In this document: piece by piece, positions 60,632-64,000 of the stretch
Numbering within the stretch: position 1 is the first letter of the stretch
How the letters are laid out: every line of letters begins with the position of its first letter
DNA from: Psychroserpens sp. Hel_I_66
Lineage (GTDB): Bacteria; Bacteroidota; Bacteroidia; Flavobacteriales; Flavobacteriaceae
Assembly (NCBI RefSeq): GCF_000799465.1
Contig: NZ_JUGU01000001.1
Location: forward strand, 2,748,501-2,812,500
DNA: 64,000 nt
Direction of reading: 5' to 3'
Notes under the pieces: model-generated
What the model was told of the DNA's origin: nothing
The model's input: the letters and a program-made list of their open reading frames with translations, nothing else
Database searches by the model: none
Position numbers and translations under genes: made by a program

Positions 60632-62988
60632 GCGATTTTAAGGTGTTGTTTGCTTTGACATTCGTCTATCTTTTTGAAGAGTAATTCTTTATTAACCGGT
60701 TTGGTCATATAATCGTTCATTCCTAATCCTAAAACTCTTTGCCTTGTTTCCTGCATGGCATCTGCAGTTACAGCGATAATTGGGATACCTCCAATTTCTA
60801 AGCCTAATTGACCACTTCTTATAATTTTTGTTGCTTCGTAGCCATCCATAATTGGCATTTGAAGATCCATTAAAATAATGTCATACACATCATTTTTTAA
60901 GGCGTCAAGTGCTTCTTGACCATTATCAACAATTGCAAAACTGATATGGGATGAGCTGCTCAACAATTTTCTCATAACCATTTGATTGAGTTTATTATCT
61001 TCTACAACTAAAACATGTTGTGGGTTTGATTGCGTTTGAATATCATCATTTGTTGGTGCATCAGCTTTAGGTATATATTCTAATGGCAACTCAATAAATA
61101 CATCTGTACCTTTTTCCTCTTGACTCTCTAAATTTATGGTCCCTCCAAAAAGCCCGACTAAGTGATTAACAATAGTTAACCCTAAACCAATCCCGCCAAA
61201 TTTACGTTTATGGTTTAATTTCATTTGGTTAAAACTATCAAACATGCTTCTTCTACGTTCTGTATCTATACCAACGCCAGAATCTGATATTTGTAAAGAA
61301 AAACGAGAGATATTATTAGGCTGTGTAAAACATTTCAACTTGAATTTCACATAACCTTCCTCTGTAAATTTAACTGCATTGCCCAACACATTATTAATAA
61401 TCTGCATAAAACGCTCTGCATCACCAATAACTTTTGTTGGAATTTCATGATCCATTTCAAAACTATATGCCAACCCTTTATTTTCAGCTTCAACCTTCCA
61501 GTTATTACTTATCTGACGAATTGCTATAGATGGGTTAAATTCTTCATGTTTCAACTCCAGTTCATTTTTTTGAATATTCTCAAAATCTAAAATATCATTT
61601 ACGTTACTCAGTAGACTTAACGATGCATTCTTAATGATTTCATATTGTTTTCTTGATTCAACGGTGTTATTTTGATCTTTTATTTCTAACTCAGCAATAC
61701 CCATTATTGCGTTTATTGGAGTTCGTAGTTCATGACTAATATTGGACATAAAATAGGTTTTAAGCTCACTTATTTCTTCAGATTTGTAAAGTGCCTCATT
61801 CTGTGATTTTTCCTTTTCAAGACGTAAGTTTCTAATAAGGTTCGTCATTGAAAGCGATAAAAATATAACCTCAAATCCAGAACCAAATTTAGCGCTGTTT
61901 AGCGTATAAAAATTATTTGGAAGTAAGCTTAAATTGTTCATTACAAAACCACAAAGCCCAACAACGAGAAAGAATATTCCGAAGGAAAAATAAGGATCAA
62001 TTGACATCCTCTTAAACCGCAATGTAAATACTGTAGACAAAATAAGTATTAAGCTCAAAAGACCATTAAGATTACTTATTGGATAAACCAATTCTAGTGT
62101 TTTTGGACTTATAAAAATCATCACAAAAAGAACACCAATAACTAAATATATAGCATTGTAAAACTTTTTGAAACTAGCCAGTCTTTCATTAACTTTTAAA
62201 AAGTATTCGCAGTATTTAAGCAAAAAGAAATTAGAAAACAAAGCAGCAATTAAAACAGTTCTGCCATTTAAATAACCACCATCTGGCAGTATATATTGAT
62301 GTATAAATCCATCTAGCGCAGCTTGCATTAAACCAATAGAAAAGACATAGATCCCATAATACAAAAATGTTTTTTCTTTTAGACTTGTGTAGAAAAACAG
62401 GTAAATGATAGCAGCTAAAGACAATAGACCATAGAACAAGCCTAAAAACAGTTGTTGCCTATAATTCATCTCCCAAAATGAAGTCTCGCTATAAAGGTTG
62501 AGAGGCATATTTATAGTTTCGCCATCACTGTTTAAGTGTAAATAGATTTGATGGGTTGAGTTGGCGGGCAACTCTAATTTAAAAATCGTGGCCCTATGGT
62601 TTAATTGACGTTCTTTAAATGGAATTTGATCTCCACTTTTTGCTGTAGTTATCCCTTCTTCGGAAATTTGATACATCAAAGCAATATCTGTAATAGGTCT
62701 AGCGGTCTCTAGATAATACGTTTTTTGAATATCATCTGAATTTTCCAACTTAAAACGTACCCAAAAGTTATCTGTTGTAAAACCAACACTATGGTTTTCA
62801 GACTCTAGGTTTTCATACTCGATGTCAGGGTTTGTTAAGATGGATTCCAGACCAAATGTTTCTTTGCCAACATTAGCAAATTCAGCATACTCAAAGAGCT
62901 TGCCTTTACTAGTTTCTGGATTATAAGTTACGTCTTGAGCATATAAACTCAAGCCTAAAAAAAGGGTAAATAGTAGTGTTAGTTTCAC
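60628..62988 (-). CDS. Hybrid sensor histidine kinase with 7TMR-DISM sensor and receiver domain
   Basis: 786 residues, GTG start at 62988 (an ATG just upstream is out of frame and stops after four codons). Signal peptide about 1-17; periplasmic DISMED2-type beta domain (about 20-170, with FWVRFKLEN and YYLETARPITDIALMYQ); seven-helix membrane region (about 175-385). Cytoplasmic part: H-box NISHELRTPINAIMG (His about 418), N-box NVLGNAVKFTEEG, G1 ISDSGVGID, G2 GGIGLGLTIV, then a C-terminal receiver with phospho-Asp in IILMDLQMPIMDG (about D706) and conserved Lys in MTKPVNKELL. No DNA-binding domain, so it needs a partner, not seen here. Ligand unknown, possibly a carbohydrate. Confidence 0.92.
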   Translation of the reverse strand: MKLTLLFTLFLGLSLYAQDVTYNPETSKGKLFEYAEFANVGKETFGLESILTNPDIEYENLESENHSVGFTTDNFWVRFKLENSDDIQKTYYLETARPITDIALMYQISEEGITTAKSGDQIPFKERQLNHRATIFKLELPANSTHQIYLHLNSDGETINMPLNLYSETSFWEMNYRQQLFLGLFYGLLSLAAIIYLFFYTSLKEKTFLYYGIYVFSIGLMQAALDGFIHQYILPDGGYLNGRTVLIAALFSNFFLLKYCEYFLKVNERLASFKKFYNAIYLVIGVLFVMIFISPKTLELVYPISNLNGLLSLILILSTVFTLRFKRMSIDPYFSFGIFFLVVGLCGFVMNNLSLLPNNFYTLNSAKFGSGFEVIFLSLSMTNLIRNLRLEKEKSQNEALYKSEEISELKTYFMSNISHELRTPINAIMGIAELEIKDQNNTVESRKQYEIIKNASLSLLSNVNDILDFENIQKNELELKHEEFNPSIAIRQISNNWKVEAENKGLAYSFEMDHEIPTKVIGDAERFMQIINNVLGNAVKFTEEGYVKFKLKCFTQPNNISRFSLQISDSGVGIDTERRRSMFDSFNQMKLNHKRKFGGIGLGLTIVNHLVGLFGGTINLESQEEKGTDVFIELPLEYIPKADAPTNDDIQTQSNPQHVLVVEDNKLNQMVMRKLLSSSSHISFAIVDNGQEALDALKNDVYDIILMDLQMPIMDGYEATKIIRSGQLGLEIGGIPIIAVTADAMQETRQRVLGLGMNDYMTKPVNKELLFKKIDECQSKQHLKIA

Positions 62989-63141
62989 GTTTGGGGCATT
63001 TAACTCAATGAAACTTACGAAATTCTAACGTTTGTGGATTTTAATTTTCAAAATATTCGACGAAATGCATCTTTCATAAAAATTGAAAAACAATCTAGAA
63101 GTCTATGACTTTAAATAATTTAAAAATTTTAAACGCATGTT

Positions 63142-63939
63142 TTACTTCAATCCGCTTAGAACTAAAACAGGTAAACTAGAACTGTGAAAATCCTTTTTTA
63201 GTATGGTGTTACTTTCCCAAAGTTTAGTAAAAAAACCTCTTTTACGTCTTACTACACACAACAAATCGGGCTTGTTCTCTTTGTGGTGTTCAAGAACTCC
63301 TTGAAACGTTGTTGGGTTTTCAGAATAAGTTGTATTTGTAATTAATGAAGCCAGATCCTCACCAACGTTAAAATCGTTTTCGTTGTGAAATGGTGTCTTT
63401 ACCAATAATAAATTTACAATAGATTTAAATTGATCCTTAATAGATTTTAAAGGATCAAGTGCATCTTCATTTTTAATAATTGCAGATTTTAAAGCAATCA
63501 AAATGTAAATAATTGGCCTGTAAGCATAACCTTCTGGCACTATTAAAGAGGGGATGTTGGTTTGCTTAATAATTTTACCAGAAGTTTTACCTAAATAAAC
63601 CTCATCTTTTATAGAATTTGTTCTTGGCTCAAGCAAAATTAAATCGACATCCAACGCCTTGCAAGCCAACTCTAAAGTATCTACTAATTTCCCTTTAAAG
63701 GTTTTAACTACAACCTCAACACCTTTGGTATCAATTTTAGCAACATGGTTCTTTAAAAAGGTTAAGCTTTCACGTTCTAAAATATGGTCCACTTTTATCA
63801 TAGTGCCAGCTTTTGTATAGACATTATAAATTTGAACCACATAAAGTTTTGCGCCAAAAGCTCTTGCAAAATCAACAGCATATTGTAAATGGCTCTCTGC
63901 GTTTTTAGATGATCCAACTGGGACGAGAATAGACTTCAT
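63142..63939 (-). CDS. Universal stress protein (UspA family)
   Basis: 265 residues from the ATG at 63939 (MKSILVPVGSSKNAES); a TTG two codons earlier is not preferred. N-terminal half is a standard UspA fold (residues 1-140: ILVP start, HILERESLTFLKNHVAK, LILLEPRTNS and a VYLGKTSGKIIKQTNIPSLIVPEG loop that resembles the nucleotide-binding G-x2-G-x9-G(S/T) pattern). The second half is a degenerate Usp domain ending LPVLVLSGL. Cytoplasmic stress-related protein. Divergent from whatever lies past 64000; -7 box at 63978-63985. Confidence 0.88.
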   Translation of the reverse strand: MKSILVPVGSSKNAESHLQYAVDFARAFGAKLYVVQIYNVYTKAGTMIKVDHILERESLTFLKNHVAKIDTKGVEVVVKTFKGKLVDTLELACKALDVDLILLEPRTNSIKDEVYLGKTSGKIIKQTNIPSLIVPEGYAYRPIIYILIALKSAIIKNEDALDPLKSIKDQFKSIVNLLLVKTPFHNENDFNVGEDLASLITNTTYSENPTTFQGVLEHHKENKPDLLCVVRRKRGFFTKLWESNTILKKDFHSSSLPVLVLSGLK

Positions 63940-63977
63940 AATCAAATATTTAAAAGTAACTTTGTGTAAATATTTCG

Positions 63978-63985
63978 CAAAGGTA
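63978..63985 (-). promoter_or_regulatory. -7 promoter element for universal stress protein gene
   Basis: TACCTTTG (minus strand) fits TAnnTTTG, 38 nt before the ATG. The -33 position lies at or beyond the window end. Confidence 0.5.
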
Positions 63986-64000
63986 ACTATTATAATGATA

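Larger units (their letters stand above)
488..62665. repeat. Dispersed TTCCGAAG octamer, 42 copies across the window
   Basis: Plus-strand copies begin at 488, 4388, 6345, 8784, 8901, 12061, 14403, 15379, 16865, 17920, 20617, 24658, 26362, 28322, 31967, 37244, 39010, 43441, 45771, 50146, 51285, 53691, 60103, 61977. Minus-strand copies (CTTCGGAA on plus) begin at 5134, 10202, 10475, 15199, 19451, 20135, 24069, 30707, 30751, 39801, 39920, 45719, 48158, 48902, 51019, 52820, 59693, 62658. A T before and A-rich bases after the octamer are common (extended TTTCCGAAGAAAA). Six copies are intergenic. Counted by eye, so a few may be missed. Confidence 0.85.

Noticed and set aside
488..62665. TTCCGAAG as a FtsK-orienting (KOPS) sequence
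   Set aside because: KOPS are strongly skewed to one strand on a replichore; here 24 versus 18 copies show no such skew, unless the window spans dif, for which there is no evidence.
488..62665. TTCCGAAG as a simple transcription-factor operator
   Set aside because: Only 6 of 42 copies are intergenic and most of those are not at promoters.
1..64000. tRNA, rRNA, insertion sequences, prophage genes or a CRISPR array
   Set aside because: None recognised on either strand; no transposase or integrase protein motifs and no long direct or inverted terminal repeats seen.

Overview
The window looks like a chromosomal segment of a marine-type member of the Flavobacteriaceae (Bacteroidota). Evidence: low GC (about one third by eye), Bacteroidota-style promoters (-33 TTTG/TTG and -7 TAnnTTTG) in front of many genes, no Shine-Dalgarno use, a type IX secretion sorting domain, and lineage-typical proteins (DUF3078, DUF2480, IPExxxVDY, L21 with a C-terminal extension, OmpA with thrombospondin type 3 repeats, viroplasmin-RNase H). 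No rRNA, tRNA, transposase, integrase, phage gene or CRISPR array was seen.

Layout. 1-2163: 3' end of hflX, then DUF3078 and DUF2480 genes. 2185-13907: a minus-strand Fe-S assembly (suf) cluster, sufA-sufB-lipoprotein-sufC-sufD ... sufS-lipoprotein-sufE-DUF59-ABC exporter. It is split between sufD and sufS by a plus-strand cassette (6774-9381) of a PadR regulator, two small membrane proteins sharing a WPY motif, and a beta-lactamase-fold hydrolase. 14067-16495: four paralogous small Cys/His proteins on the minus strand around thiL. 16562-20262: two hydrolases on divergent overlapping promoters, plus brnQ. 20305-26611: an M24 aminopeptidase, a secreted metzincin-like protease and a large BNR-repeat protein. 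26740-30247: sdhCAB. 30342-33257: a membrane-anchored MutS-like ATPase and the rplU-rpmA operon. 33598-36994: an active/inactive M16 peptidase pair. 37032-40846: EamA transporter, a metal-binding lipoprotein, CYTH enzyme, dinB and an unknown gene. 41016-45323: pyk, IPExxxVDY, rnc, fabF, acpP. 45509-49679: purN, RNase H, a PfkB kinase and purF. 49680-50268: no protein gene, but two tandem copies of a probable small RNA. 50269-63939: sodA, an AddA-like helicase-nuclease, kbl, ompA, an AddB-like nuclease, a hydrolase, a hybrid histidine kinase and a universal stress protein.

Most genes are housekeeping: Fe-S cluster assembly feeds SdhB and other Fe-S enzymes, sdhCAB is respiratory complex II, purN/purF make purines, fabF/acpP make fatty acids, and the AddA/AddB-like pair repairs DNA breaks.

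The most unusual signal is not a gene. The octamer TTCCGAAG occurs 42 times by my manual count (24 on plus, 18 on minus), where roughly one or two would be expected by chance. It lies in every reading frame, sense and antisense to genes, and between genes. This is the pattern of a genome-wide recognition word (DNA-uptake-like or Chi-like), and an AddAB-like enzyme is encoded in the same window. The other best leads are the tandem small RNAs, the Cys/His paralog array, the PadR/WPY cassette inside the suf cluster, and four -7 boxes that almost touch their start codons.
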